A stretch of 64,000 bases of DNA from positions 1,922,001-1,986,000 of the forward strand of contig NZ_CP121671.1 of NCBI RefSeq assembly GCF_029714185.1, read 5' to 3'. The position numbers and the translations under genes are program-made. This document shows positions 8,454 to 17,061 of the stretch, piece after piece. Numbering within the stretch: position 1 is the stretch's first letter; each line of letters opens with the position of its first letter. The notes under the pieces are model-generated. The model was not told where the DNA came from and did no database searches. It saw nothing but the letters and a program-made list of their open reading frames with translations. Source of the stretch: Halobacillus naozhouensis (GTDB taxonomy: Bacteria > Bacillota > Bacilli > Bacillales > Halobacillaceae).

Positions 8454-9401
8454 ATGACACGTATTGTTTTTATGGGAACGCCTGACTTTGCTGTTCCTGT
8501 TCTGGAACAGCTAGTTGAACACAATTATGAAGTCGTATTAGCGGTTACTCAGCCAGATCGCCCGAAAGGCCGCAAACGCACCCTCACACCTCCGCCTGTC
8601 AAAGCAGCGGCTGAGAAGTGGGGAATCCCCGTTTTTCAACCTGAGAAAATAAAAGATGAATATGAGGAAGTCTTATCGTATGAGCCTGAGCTCATCGTAA
8701 CAGCTGCCTTCGGCCAAATTCTGCCCGAAGCTTTACTTACTGCTCCTGAGCACGGATGTATCAATGTTCATGCTTCTCTGTTACCAGAACTTAGAGGCGG
8801 TGCACCGATTCATTATTCGATTATCCAGGGCAAGCAGGAGACGGGTGTCACTATTATGTATATGGTGAAAAAGCTTGATGCGGGCGATATCCTGACCCAA
8901 GTCCGCGTGCCTATTGAGGATGATGATCACGTAGGTACATTACACGATAAATTAGCAGAGGCCGGATCACGTTTACTTATGGAAACGCTGCCGCCGCTTT
9001 TAAAACGCGAAATTACTCCACATCAGCAGGTGGATGAGGAAGCGACCTTTGCTGCGAATATCAAGAGAGAACAGGAGTGGATTGATTGGAGTCTAGATCA
9101 GCAGTCGGTGTACAATCAGATTCGCGGCCTGCATCCGTGGCCCGTTGCCTTTACCTACTGGAAGGGAAAACCATTGAAAGTCTGGTGGGCGGCCAAGGTA
9201 GACGGAAAGTATGAACAGGCCCCCGGAACTGTATTAGCACGGGAGGAAGATGGATTTCTCGTGCAAACAGGTGACGGAAAAGCTGTGAAACTTACGGATG
9301 TTCAGCCTGCAGGGAAAAAGCGCATGAATGGACAGGCCTTTTTAAACGGTGCCGGCCAAACGCTGACGACCGGGGAAGTATTGGGGGAGCACGATGGCTA
9401 A
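8454..9401 (+). CDS. fmt: Methionyl-tRNA formyltransferase
   Basis: The enzyme formylates initiator Met-tRNA using 10-formyl-THF. The 315-residue sequence shows MGTPDFAVPVLEQL at the N-terminus, the folate-site region INVHASLLPELRGGAPIHYSI with the catalytic Asn and His, and a C-terminal OB-like domain. An AAGGAG site lies 12 bases before ATG, a rather long spacing. It overlaps rsmB by eight bases. Peptide deformylase normally sits directly upstream in this cluster but is absent here. Confidence 0.96.
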   Translation: MTRIVFMGTPDFAVPVLEQLVEHNYEVVLAVTQPDRPKGRKRTLTPPPVKAAAEKWGIPVFQPEKIKDEYEEVLSYEPELIVTAAFGQILPEALLTAPEHGCINVHASLLPELRGGAPIHYSIIQGKQETGVTIMYMVKKLDAGDILTQVRVPIEDDDHVGTLHDKLAEAGSRLLMETLPPLLKREITPHQQVDEEATFAANIKREQEWIDWSLDQQSVYNQIRGLHPWPVAFTYWKGKPLKVWWAAKVDGKYEQAPGTVLAREEDGFLVQTGDGKAVKLTDVQPAGKKRMNGQAFLNGAGQTLTTGEVLGEHDG

Positions 9402-10743
9402 ATACGTACTGAGAGAATCTGCTTTACATTTACTGACGAGAATTGGCGAACAGGGCGGATACAGTCATGTTTTGTTAGACCAGGAAATGAACAAGCGCAG
9501 CTTATCGAACAAAGATGGTGCGTTATTAACGGAAATCGTTTATGGGACTTTGCAAAACAAGCGTAAGATCGAGTTTCAAATTCAACTGTACATCGCCAAA
9601 CAAAAGAAAATTAAGCCGTGGGTGAAGTGGCTGCTTTATATGTCGGTCTACCAAATGCTGTATTTGGAACGAGTGCCGGACCATGCTGTCATCCATGAAG
9701 CCGTGGAAATTTCTAAAACAAGGGGACACAAAGGGATCGCATCATTCATGAATGGGGTGCTCCGTAACGTGCAGCGTAAAGGAGTTCAGGATCCTTCTAC
9801 AATTGACAATAAAGTTGAACGCCTCGCCATTGAGACCAGTCATCCAACCTGGCTGGTCAGTCGCTGGGTGGAGCAATATGGCTGGGAACTGACAGCGGGA
9901 ATGTGCACGCAGAATTTAAAACGCCTTCCGATGTCGGTTCGGATTCAGCCATTGCGTATTTCCCGTGCAGAAGCCATGGCGGAATTGAAAGAGCGTGGAA
10001 TTACTGGTAAGGAAAGCGTGCTGTCAAGTCAAGGACTCTTAATTGAGGAAGGTCGTATCATCGACGATCGCTTATTAACGGAAGGATACCTTACCGTCCA
10101 GGACCAAAGCTCGATGCTTGTAGCTGAAATGATGGATCTGAAACCAGGGCTGACCGTACTTGATGCCTGTAGTGCTCCGGGCGGCAAAACGACTCATATT
10201 GCCGAAAAAATGGAAGATCAAGGCTCAGTTATCGCGTATGATTTACACGATAAGAAAGCCAAGCTTGTCGATGACAAAGCGATGCTGCTCCAACTTCAAT
10301 CCATTGAAGCAAAGCAAGCGGACTCGAGACGACTGCACGAACTCCACAAAAATGAATCCTTTAACCGCATTCTTCTCGATGCCCCGTGTTCAGGACTCGG
10401 TGTTATGCGAGGGAAACCTGATATTAAGTATCACAAAAACGAATCAGACATCATCGCTCTTAGAAACATACAAGATGAATTACTGGACAGCGTAGCGCCG
10501 TTGTTACAGGTAGGCGGAAAGCTTGTGTACAGTACCTGTACAGTCGATCGTCACGAGAATGAGCAAGCTGTTGAACACTTTTTACAGCAACATCCCGAAT
10601 TTGAAATTGACCCGGCTTTTGCAGGAAGTTTGCCTGAAGAGCTGCAGGATTCAGTTGGACATACAGAGTTCGGGCTTCAATTGTTTCCACAGCAATGGGA
10701 TACAGATGGATTCTTTTTGACGAGAATGGTGAAAAAACACTAA
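9394..10743 (+). CDS. rsmB: 16S rRNA (cytosine-967-C5)-methyltransferase RsmB
   Basis: The protein has 449 residues. A NusB-like RNA-binding domain covers about 1-135, followed by the SAM-dependent RNA methyltransferase fold: LDACSAPGGKTTHIAEKM for SAM binding, LLDAPCSGLGVMRGKPD with one catalytic Cys, and YSTCTVDRHENE with the other. It modifies C967 of 16S rRNA. The ATG start lies within the end of fmt, so the two are translationally coupled. In B. subtilis rlmN follows; here there is a 300-base gap instead. Confidence 0.95.
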   Translation: MAKYVLRESALHLLTRIGEQGGYSHVLLDQEMNKRSLSNKDGALLTEIVYGTLQNKRKIEFQIQLYIAKQKKIKPWVKWLLYMSVYQMLYLERVPDHAVIHEAVEISKTRGHKGIASFMNGVLRNVQRKGVQDPSTIDNKVERLAIETSHPTWLVSRWVEQYGWELTAGMCTQNLKRLPMSVRIQPLRISRAEAMAELKERGITGKESVLSSQGLLIEEGRIIDDRLLTEGYLTVQDQSSMLVAEMMDLKPGLTVLDACSAPGGKTTHIAEKMEDQGSVIAYDLHDKKAKLVDDKAMLLQLQSIEAKQADSRRLHELHKNESFNRILLDAPCSGLGVMRGKPDIKYHKNESDIIALRNIQDELLDSVAPLLQVGGKLVYSTCTVDRHENEQAVEHFLQQHPEFEIDPAFAGSLPEELQDSVGHTEFGLQLFPQQWDTDGFFLTRMVKKH

Positions 10744-11047
10744 AAACGAGCATGACTACTTTCCTTTGTAAAGTTGTATTTTTATAAATGAACAGCGATT
10801 CTTCCAGGCAACGGTTTTAAGACAGCGTGATTATGGTTATTCTGATTACGTAACGGCTGTATATGTGCGAACCATGAACAGTATTAAATCCAAGTGGTTT
10901 CCTGTACACTAAATGTCAAGTGTTCTCACAACCTGGGGAGACACCGGAACAGAAGAAATAAGGGTGCTATTTGTCACGATTAAGGTCACATTCAGCATGT
11001 GACCCGCTTCGTACGATGGAGCGAAACGAAGAAACGAGGTGAAGACC
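10744..11047. other. Intergenic region rsmB-prpC (rlmN position)
   Basis: No gene is visible. The stretch contains one perfect inverted repeat, GGTCACAT (10984-10991) and ATGTGACC (10997-11004) with a five-base loop, followed by a weaker CTTCGT/ACGAAG pairing close to the prpC ribosome binding site. I cannot recognise rlmN remnants in any frame. Confidence 0.5.
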
Positions 11048-11806
11048 GTGTTCGACTGCTTTATGACAGATCAAGGAAAAGTTAGAAATCATAATGAAGA
11101 TGCTGGCGGAATTTTTAATAGTGAATCCGGGCAGAAGCTAGCTGTTGTTGCAGATGGGATGGGCGGTCACCGTGCAGGAGATGTAGCGAGTCAACTTGCT
11201 GTGACAGTCTTACATAATAAGTGGCAGGAAGCTGGTGCTTTTAACACACCAGACGAGGCAGAAGGTTGGTTAAAGCAATCGGTACTCGAAGTAAATCAGG
11301 ATATTCAAGAACATGCGAATCAGCATGAAGAGTGCCAGGGGATGGGAACCACTCTCGTGGCTGCAATTTGTACAGATGGCTTTGCAACGATCGCCCACAT
11401 TGGTGATAGTCGTTGTTATTTAGCCAATAATTACGGATTTAAACAAGTTACCGAGGACCATTCACTGGTGAACGAGTTAGTTCGCTCAGGTCAAATAACC
11501 TCAGAGCAGGCGGAACATCATCCTAGAAAGAACGTGCTATTAAAAGCGCTGGGAACAGAGGAAGAGATCACACCTGATATTCTCACGATTTCTTTTGATG
11601 AAGATGATCGTTTGCTGCTGTGCTCTGATGGGTTAAGCAATAAAGTTACTGATGATGAAATAGAGGAATTAGCAGCCTTTAACGGGAAATGGGAAGAATT
11701 TTGTCAATCCTTGGTTGATCTGGCCAATGAACGAGGTGGCGAAGATAATATCACCCTTGCTGTCATTCATTATAGTCACACAGATTCGAAAGAAGGTGCT
11801 GACTAA
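11048..11806 (+). CDS. prpC: PP2C-type serine/threonine phosphatase PrpC (Stp)
   Basis: This metal-dependent phosphatase counteracts the kinase PrkC encoded next to it. All PP2C motifs are present in order: DQGKVRNHNEDAG, VADGMGGHRAGD, GMGTTLVAA, HIGDSRCYL, TEDHSLV, CSDGLSNKV and DNITLAVI. I chose GTG 11048 because GAGGTGA (11037-11043) is then correctly spaced; the in-frame GTG at 11039 would overlap that site. The stop overlaps the ATG of prkC by one base. The product has about 252 residues, the usual size. Confidence 0.95.
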   Translation: MFDCFMTDQGKVRNHNEDAGGIFNSESGQKLAVVADGMGGHRAGDVASQLAVTVLHNKWQEAGAFNTPDEAEGWLKQSVLEVNQDIQEHANQHEECQGMGTTLVAAICTDGFATIAHIGDSRCYLANNYGFKQVTEDHSLVNELVRSGQITSEQAEHHPRKNVLLKALGTEEEITPDILTISFDEDDRLLLCSDGLSNKVTDDEIEELAAFNGKWEEFCQSLVDLANERGGEDNITLAVIHYSHTDSKEGAD

Positions 11807-13827
11807 TGATGAATAATCGTCTCCTGAACGAACGATATAAAATTATGGAGATGATCGGCGGGGGAGGGATGGCCAACGTCTATCTAGCTCACGATACGAT
11901 TTTAAATCGAGATGTAGCGATTAAAGTGTTACGACTTGAACATGGAGACGATGATGAATTTATTGCCCGCTTCCATCGCGAGGCGCAGTCTGCCTCAAGC
12001 CTATCTCATCCGAACATTGTGAACATTTACGATGTAGGTGAAGAAGAAGATTTATATTTTATGGCAATGGAATACGTTGATGGCATGACCTTGAAACAAT
12101 ACATTCAAAAAAACAGTCCAATTGATGCAGCAGACGCGATTGATATCATTCGGCAGATTACTTCAGCTATCTCTCATGCCCACGACAATGAAATTGTGCA
12201 CCGTGATATTAAACCGCAAAATATTTTAATTGACCATTATGGGCAAGTGAAAGTTACAGACTTCGGAATCGCCATGGCATTAAGTGCTACAGCCTTAACG
12301 CAAACGAACTCTGTACTCGGATCTGTTCATTACTTATCACCTGAACAAGCCAGAGGTGGCATGGCCACTAAAAAGTCTGATATTTATTCATTAGGGATTG
12401 TGCTTTTTGAGTTACTAACAGGACGTCTGCCTTTTTCAGGAGAATCCCCAGTAGCCATTGCTCTTAAGCATTTACAGCATGACACTCCTTCGCTAAAGCG
12501 CTGGATTGCAGATCTGCCTCAAAGTGTAGAGAATATCGTGTTAAAAGCAACCGCCAAGGATCCATTTCATCGGTACGATTCTGTCATGGAAATGGAGTAT
12601 GATCTAGAAACAGCTCTTGAACCTGAACGCCTGAATGAACCGATTTTTACTACTCCGAATGATGGGGATGAAGAGCAGACAAAGGCGATCCCGGTAATTA
12701 CTGAGGAAAATTATGGAGACGATGCTGAAGACGATACGATCGTCCATAGTGCTGCAACAAAAGTCAGTCAAGATCAAAACCTTTCAAAAAAAGAAAAGAA
12801 ACAAGCCAAGAAGCTTCACAAAAAATCCAAAAAACAGCAGAAGAAAAAGAAAAAGAAGAAGAAAAGACCTTTGTTATGGTTACTAATCATTTTCCTACTT
12901 CTTTCCGCAGCCGGTGCTATTGCGCTGTTTGTCGTACCAGGTCTTCTGCAGCCAGATGATGTTGAAATGATTGATGTTGAAGGAATGGAGTATGAAGAAG
13001 CGTATGACCAGCTAAGTGAGCTTCGTTTGAACGTAAAACGTGAACCCACCTATTCTGACACAGTGCAGGAAGGACTTGTGGTTCGAACAGACCCTGAAGC
13101 GGGAATGGTCATAAAGGAAGAATCGGAAGTTACCGTTTATACGAGTCAAGGTAAAGAACGGGTCGAGTTTGGCAATTACGAAGGGGAAGATTTTGACAGG
13201 GTTAAACAAGAGCTTGAAGATCAGGGTTATTCAAGTGTTCTCGCTATCGACGAAAATTCGGATCAGCCTGCAGGTGAGATCATCGAACAAATTCAGCCTC
13301 AGGAGGATGAGGAAGTTGTACCAGAGGAAACGAGTGTTATTTTCAGGGTCAGCGTTGGGCCACTTACTGTCACTCTAAGATCTCTAGAAGGAGAGACGCT
13401 TGAGTCAGCTCAAAACTATCTAAATGAGAACAACCTGAATGCAACAGTGACAGAGGAACACTCGCCTGATATCCCTGAAGGCCACGTTATTGGCCATCAG
13501 CCGCAAGCGTTAAGTGAAATAGAGGAAGGATCAACTGTTAATCTGGTAGTCTCGCTGGGACCGAAAGAACAGCCTCCAAGAGAAGAGACAATCCAGGTAG
13601 AGGTCCCGTACGATGAGAAAGCAGAACAAAAGGAACAAACCGTGCTCATTTATATTAATGACGCCAACCATGAAATGAAAGAAGTTTTCCGTGAAGAAAC
13701 AATTACCGAAGATACTACTGTAGAGTTTACGCTTACGATTCAGCCAAAAGAGGAAGCATCATATAAAGTGCAGCTAGGTGATAAAGTAATTGAGGAAAAA
13801 ACGGTGCCATATGAAGAAGGTGAATAA
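11806..13827 (+). CDS. prkC: PASTA-domain serine/threonine kinase PrkC
   Basis: This 673-residue membrane kinase senses muropeptides and controls germination, stationary-phase and cell-wall functions in relatives. The Hanks kinase domain covers about 10-270 (ATP loop GGGGMANVYLAHD, Lys40, HRDIKPQN at 132, DFG at 152, activation loop rich in Thr/Ser). A very Lys-rich stretch (about 328-354, including ten consecutive Lys) precedes one membrane helix (355-380). Three extracellular PASTA repeats follow (about 388-590) and then a C-terminal beta-type tail. It is coupled to prpC and rsgA, and RsgA homologues are known PrkC substrates. ATG 11809 is an equally possible start. Confidence 0.95.
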   Translation: MMNNRLLNERYKIMEMIGGGGMANVYLAHDTILNRDVAIKVLRLEHGDDDEFIARFHREAQSASSLSHPNIVNIYDVGEEEDLYFMAMEYVDGMTLKQYIQKNSPIDAADAIDIIRQITSAISHAHDNEIVHRDIKPQNILIDHYGQVKVTDFGIAMALSATALTQTNSVLGSVHYLSPEQARGGMATKKSDIYSLGIVLFELLTGRLPFSGESPVAIALKHLQHDTPSLKRWIADLPQSVENIVLKATAKDPFHRYDSVMEMEYDLETALEPERLNEPIFTTPNDGDEEQTKAIPVITEENYGDDAEDDTIVHSAATKVSQDQNLSKKEKKQAKKLHKKSKKQQKKKKKKKKRPLLWLLIIFLLLSAAGAIALFVVPGLLQPDDVEMIDVEGMEYEEAYDQLSELRLNVKREPTYSDTVQEGLVVRTDPEAGMVIKEESEVTVYTSQGKERVEFGNYEGEDFDRVKQELEDQGYSSVLAIDENSDQPAGEIIEQIQPQEDEEVVPEETSVIFRVSVGPLTVTLRSLEGETLESAQNYLNENNLNATVTEEHSPDIPEGHVIGHQPQALSEIEEGSTVNLVVSLGPKEQPPREETIQVEVPYDEKAEQKEQTVLIYINDANHEMKEVFREETITEDTTVEFTLTIQPKEEASYKVQLGDKVIEEKTVPYEEGE

Positions 13828-14709
13828 ATGGCAACAGGTAAAATAATAAAGGCATTAAGCGGGTTTTATTATGTTCTCCATGAGGGAACGGTTTATCAGT
13901 GTCGAGGCAGAGGTGTATTTAGGAAACGAAAGATAACCCCGCTTGTGGGAGATCTTGTGGAATTTAAAGCAGAAACGGTCGAAGAAGGTTATATTCTTGC
14001 CATTGAAGAACGGCAGAATGAGCTCGTAAGACCGCCGATATCTAATATTGACCAAGCTCTGATTGTAACATCTGCCGTCCACCCTGATTTCAACTCGTTG
14101 TTATTGGATCGATTCTTAGTCCTTGTTGAGGCAAAGCGTATTGAACCGTTAATCGTTATTTCTAAATTAGACCAGGTGGCAGATGAAGTGTTACAAGAGA
14201 TGGAAAACTACAAGAATTTGTACGAGGGGATAGGATACCCTGTAATCCTTTCCTCGGTAAATGATTCACAATCGATTGATCAGCTGCAGTCTCATTTAGC
14301 TGGCCGGACTACTGTAATTGCCGGGCAGTCTGGAGTGGGCAAATCTTCACTGCTGAATTCGATCGATCCCCGGCTGGCCATCGATACGGATGAAATTTCA
14401 GCAAGTCTTGGACGAGGCAAACATACTACAAGACATGTAGAACTTTACGAAATTGCCGGTGGACTAGTTGCAGATACACCCGGTTTTAGTTCATTAGAGT
14501 TCGGCAGTCTTCAGTTGGATCAATTAAGTGAATGTTTTCCTGAGTTTGTTGCTGTCCAGGATGAATGTAAGTTCCGGGGCTGTCTCCACAATAAGGAGCC
14601 CAAGTGTGCCGTGAAAGCAGGAGTAGAAAGCGGTTCGATCGCCCAACAAAGATATGAACATTATTTACAATTCGTTGAAGAAATTTATAACAGAAAGCCG
14701 AGGTATTAA
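13828..14709 (+). CDS. rsgA: Ribosome small-subunit-dependent GTPase RsgA
   Basis: This 293-residue circularly permuted GTPase checks late 30S maturation. An N-terminal OB fold is followed by the G4-like ISKLDQ, then the P-loop GQSGVGKSSLLNSI and G3 DTPGFSS, and a C-terminal zinc motif with C-(F...)-C-x4-C-x-H-x5-C spacing around ECKFRGCLHNKEPKC. B. subtilis CpgA is the orthologue. The start ATG abuts the prkC stop, so the kinase, phosphatase and this target are co-expressed. Confidence 0.95.
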   Translation: MATGKIIKALSGFYYVLHEGTVYQCRGRGVFRKRKITPLVGDLVEFKAETVEEGYILAIEERQNELVRPPISNIDQALIVTSAVHPDFNSLLLDRFLVLVEAKRIEPLIVISKLDQVADEVLQEMENYKNLYEGIGYPVILSSVNDSQSIDQLQSHLAGRTTVIAGQSGVGKSSLLNSIDPRLAIDTDEISASLGRGKHTTRHVELYEIAGGLVADTPGFSSLEFGSLQLDQLSECFPEFVAVQDECKFRGCLHNKEPKCAVKAGVESGSIAQQRYEHYLQFVEEIYNRKPRY

Positions 14710-14710
14710 C

Positions 14711-15361
14711 ATGACTAAGATTGCGCCATCGATTCTGGCATCAGATTTTGCCCAATTAGGGTCGGAAATTCTAGATGTGGAACAAGGAGGAGCCGATTAC
14801 ATTCATGTGGATGTAATGGACGGCCATTTTGTTCCTAATATTACAATTGGACCACTTATTGTGGAAGCGATACGCCCGAATACGACGTTACCGATCGATG
14901 TTCATTTGATGATTGAAAATCCTGATGATTATATTGGTGCTTTTGCTAAAGCGGGATCTGATATCATTACAGTGCACCAGGAAGCCTCTCCCCATCTGCA
15001 TCGAACGGTTCAACTTATCAAAAGCCATTGTGTAAAAGCAGGTGTGGTTATCAATCCTGCCACACCGGCAGAATCTATTAAACCAATATTACAAGATGTG
15101 GATCTTGTGCTGCTTATGACTGTAAATCCAGGATTTGGCGGGCAATCATTCATTGAAAGTGTTGTCCCGAAAATTAACCAGATTTCCACATGGCGAAGCG
15201 AACTGGATGCTGAGTTTGAAATCGAAATTGATGGTGGGGTTAATAAGGAAACCGCCAAAATCTGTACGGAAGCGGGAGCAGATGTACTGGTAGCTGGAAG
15301 TGCAATATTTAACCAGGAAGATCGAGGAAAAGCGATCACGGAAATTCGTCAATCGTTATAA
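14711..15361 (+). CDS. rpe: Ribulose-phosphate 3-epimerase
   Basis: The enzyme interconverts ribulose 5-phosphate and xylulose 5-phosphate in the pentose phosphate pathway. The 216-residue TIM barrel shows KIAPSILASDFAQLG, the metal-binding HVDVMDGHFVPN and DVHLM, the loop MTVNPGFGGQSF, and EIDGGVN near the end. ATG 14711 follows a GAGGT site and the rsgA stop; the longer open frame upstream is inside rsgA. A long terminator follows directly. Confidence 0.96.
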   Translation: MTKIAPSILASDFAQLGSEILDVEQGGADYIHVDVMDGHFVPNITIGPLIVEAIRPNTTLPIDVHLMIENPDDYIGAFAKAGSDIITVHQEASPHLHRTVQLIKSHCVKAGVVINPATPAESIKPILQDVDLVLLMTVNPGFGGQSFIESVVPKINQISTWRSELDAEFEIEIDGGVNKETAKICTEAGADVLVAGSAIFNQEDRGKAITEIRQSL

Positions 15362-15367
15362 ACAGCA

Positions 15368-15415
15368 AGAAGCCAAAATATGTGGTTCACTGCCGATATT
15401 TTGGCTTCTTTTTTT
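15368..15415 (+). terminator. Terminator between rpe and thiN
   Basis: A 14-base perfect stem, AGAAGCCAAAATAT (15368-15381) with ATATTTTGGCTTCT (15396-15409), is followed by six T. The T-run ends immediately before the thiN ribosome binding site, so it could also limit read-through into thiN. Confidence 0.85.
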
Positions 15416-15430
15416 GAAGGTGGTAAGGTA

Positions 15431-16081
15431 ATGAAGAAAATAGCGATCGTCGCTGGCGGACCAAAGGATTTCGTGCCAGACCTCTCAAAATTTGATGAAA
15501 ACAATATACTCTGGATTGGGGCTGATCTTGGAGCGGAAGTAATCCTTGAGCAAGGCAGACGGCTGGATATCGCTGTAGGTGACTTTGACTCAGTCAGCTC
15601 CGAGTCGTTAATGCGGATTAAAGAATCAGCGGGAAGAACGGATACATACCCAAATGAAAAGAATGAAACAGACCTCGAAATAGCCCTTCTCGAAGCTTTA
15701 AAATACCAGCCAGAGCAGATTTTACTTTTTGGCGTAACAGGCGGGCGGCTTGATCATACGATGGTAAATATTCAAATTTTGTACCCCCTATTAACAAAAG
15801 GTATTAAAGGAACTATTATTGATCAGCAAAATCAAGTGGAATTAGTTGGTCAAGGAGTGCATACACTGAAGAAGATCAGTCAATATCCATATGTATCCTT
15901 CTTACCGGTCACGCTTGCAATCAAAGGGTTAAGTTTGGAAGGTTTTTATTATCCGTTACTGGATGCTGAACTTTCTTATGGATCGACGCGCTGTATATCT
16001 AATCAATTGATTGAAGATAGAGGTACTTTTTCATTCACCGAAGGCATACTCTTAGTAATAAGAAGCCATGACGTTATCTAA
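15431..16081 (+). CDS. thiN: Thiamine pyrophosphokinase
   Basis: The enzyme makes thiamine diphosphate from thiamine and ATP. The 216-residue product carries WIGADLGAEVILEQG, VGDFDSVS, PNEKNETDLEIAL and LLFGVTGGRLDHTMVN, all family hallmarks. ATG 15431 is preferred because GAAGGTGG lies 8-10 bases upstream; an in-frame ATG at 15380 lies inside the terminator hairpin. No promoter was identified between the terminator and the gene, so expression probably depends on read-through. Confidence 0.94.
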   Translation: MKKIAIVAGGPKDFVPDLSKFDENNILWIGADLGAEVILEQGRRLDIAVGDFDSVSSESLMRIKESAGRTDTYPNEKNETDLEIALLEALKYQPEQILLFGVTGGRLDHTMVNIQILYPLLTKGIKGTIIDQQNQVELVGQGVHTLKKISQYPYVSFLPVTLAIKGLSLEGFYYPLLDAELSYGSTRCISNQLIEDRGTFSFTEGILLVIRSHDVI

Positions 16082-16127
16082 CAGAAGGTTGCAAGACGCA
16101 CAGCTTTACATTTTGAGGAGGGGGCTC

Positions 16128-16208
16128 ATGAAATTCTATACGATTAAACTCCCGCGTTTTCTCGGAGGGTTTGTACGGGCTATCATTGGTACTTTTAAAA
16201 AAGAATAG
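16128..16208 (+). CDS. spoVM: Stage V sporulation protein M (SpoVM)
   Basis: This 26-residue amphipathic peptide recognises the convex forespore membrane and anchors SpoIVA for coat and cortex assembly. The sequence MKFYTIKLPRFLGGFVRAII closely matches the B. subtilis peptide, including the conserved Pro in position 9 and the basic end. A strong GAGGAGGGG site precedes ATG. The position between thiN and rpmB is the same as in B. subtilis. The gene is too short for automatic callers and easily missed. Confidence 0.95.
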   Translation: MKFYTIKLPRFLGGFVRAIIGTFKKE

Positions 16209-16209
16209 C

Positions 16210-16238
16210 AAAAAAGCACCCTGTGAGGGTGCTTTTTT
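16210..16238. terminator. Bidirectional terminator between spoVM and rpmB
   Basis: AAAAAAGCACCC (16210-16221) pairs with GGGTGCTTTTTT (16227-16238) around a five-base loop. T-runs occur on both strands, so it can end spoVM (plus) and rpmB (minus). Confidence 0.9.
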
Positions 16239-16251
16239 GTGCGAGTCTAGA

Positions 16252-16440
16252 TTAGACGCGCTCTACTTTACCTGATTTTAAATCACGTGCAGATACATAA
16301 ACCTTCTTAGGCTTACCATCTACAAGAATACGCACTTTTTGCACGTTGGCTTTGAATTGACGTTTATTAGCGTTCATAGCGTGTGAACGATTATTTCCGG
16401 AACGTGTACTACGTCCTGAAACGACACATTTGCGTGACAT
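16252..16440 (-). CDS. rpmB: 50S ribosomal protein L28
   Basis: The 62-residue protein begins with RKCVVSGRSTRSGNNRSHAM and is rich in Arg and Lys, as expected for bL28. A strong AGGAGGG site precedes the ATG on the minus strand. It is transcribed against the flanking genes and ends at the shared terminator, as in B. subtilis. Confidence 0.96.
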   Translation of the reverse strand: MSRKCVVSGRSTRSGNNRSHAMNANKRQFKANVQKVRILVDGKPKKVYVSARDLKSGKVERV

Positions 16441-16485
16441 ATAAATCCCTCCTGTTACGATACATAAATCATGAAATACTTAATT

Positions 16486-16514
16486 AATGTATCATAATAA
16501 ATACGTAAATGCAA
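16486..16514 (-). promoter_or_regulatory. Sigma-A promoter of rpmB
   Basis: Read on the minus strand: TTGCAT (16514-16509), 17-base spacer, TACATT (16491-16486). The leader to rpmB is about 40 bases. Confidence 0.6.
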
Positions 16515-16618
16515 TGGAACGAAAGATGATATCAAGAATTTTTTCTTGACAGAGAGAAGCAATTGTTTCAGAGTATAGGAGGGGTTTCACCGTATATAAA
16601 TACGATGTATGAATTCTG

Positions 16619-16627
16619 TGATATAAT
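16619..16627 (+). promoter_or_regulatory. Extended -10 promoter of the yloU-fakA unit
   Basis: TG-A-TATAAT at 16619-16627 is a perfect extended -10 box some 40 bases before yloU. The -35 region is weak. Confidence 0.6.
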
Positions 16628-16668
16628 GGGTGCACGAACATGGTTGAGTGACAAAGGAGGATTTTTAA

Positions 16669-17031
16669 ATGTCCGTTGATCTTACTACTAAATATGGTCA
16701 TATCACGATAAGCAATGAAGTCATTTCCACTGTAGCAGGAGGTGCTGCGGTTGAATGTTACGGAATTGTCGGCATGGCCTCTAAAAATCAACTTCGAGAT
16801 GGTCTGGCAGAAATGCTGCGTCGTGAGAATTTTTCAAGAGGCGTTGTCGTAAGACAAGAAGATGAACAGCTCCATATCGATATGTATATTATCGTAAGCT
16901 ATGGTACGAAAATATCGGAAGTCGCACATAATGTCCAATCACAAGTCAAATACACATTAAATAAAACAGTAGGCTTATCAGTTAGTTCGGTAAATATTTT
17001 CATCCAAGGGGTACGGGTGATCAACGAATAA
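16669..17031 (+). CDS. yloU: Asp23/Gls24 family envelope stress protein YloU
   Basis: The 120-residue protein has the typical Asp23 pattern: ITISNEVISTVAGGAAVECYGIVGMAS and a C-terminal VSSVNIFIQGVRV. Family members are linked to alkaline or cell-envelope stress, and the gene is nearly always upstream of fakA. The exact function is not known. AAAGGAGG precedes the ATG. Confidence 0.9.
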   Translation: MSVDLTTKYGHITISNEVISTVAGGAAVECYGIVGMASKNQLRDGLAEMLRRENFSRGVVVRQEDEQLHIDMYIIVSYGTKISEVAHNVQSQVKYTLNKTVGLSVSSVNIFIQGVRVINE

Positions 17032-17061
17032 AGGTAGTCGTTAGTCAAAGGAGGAAGCAGC

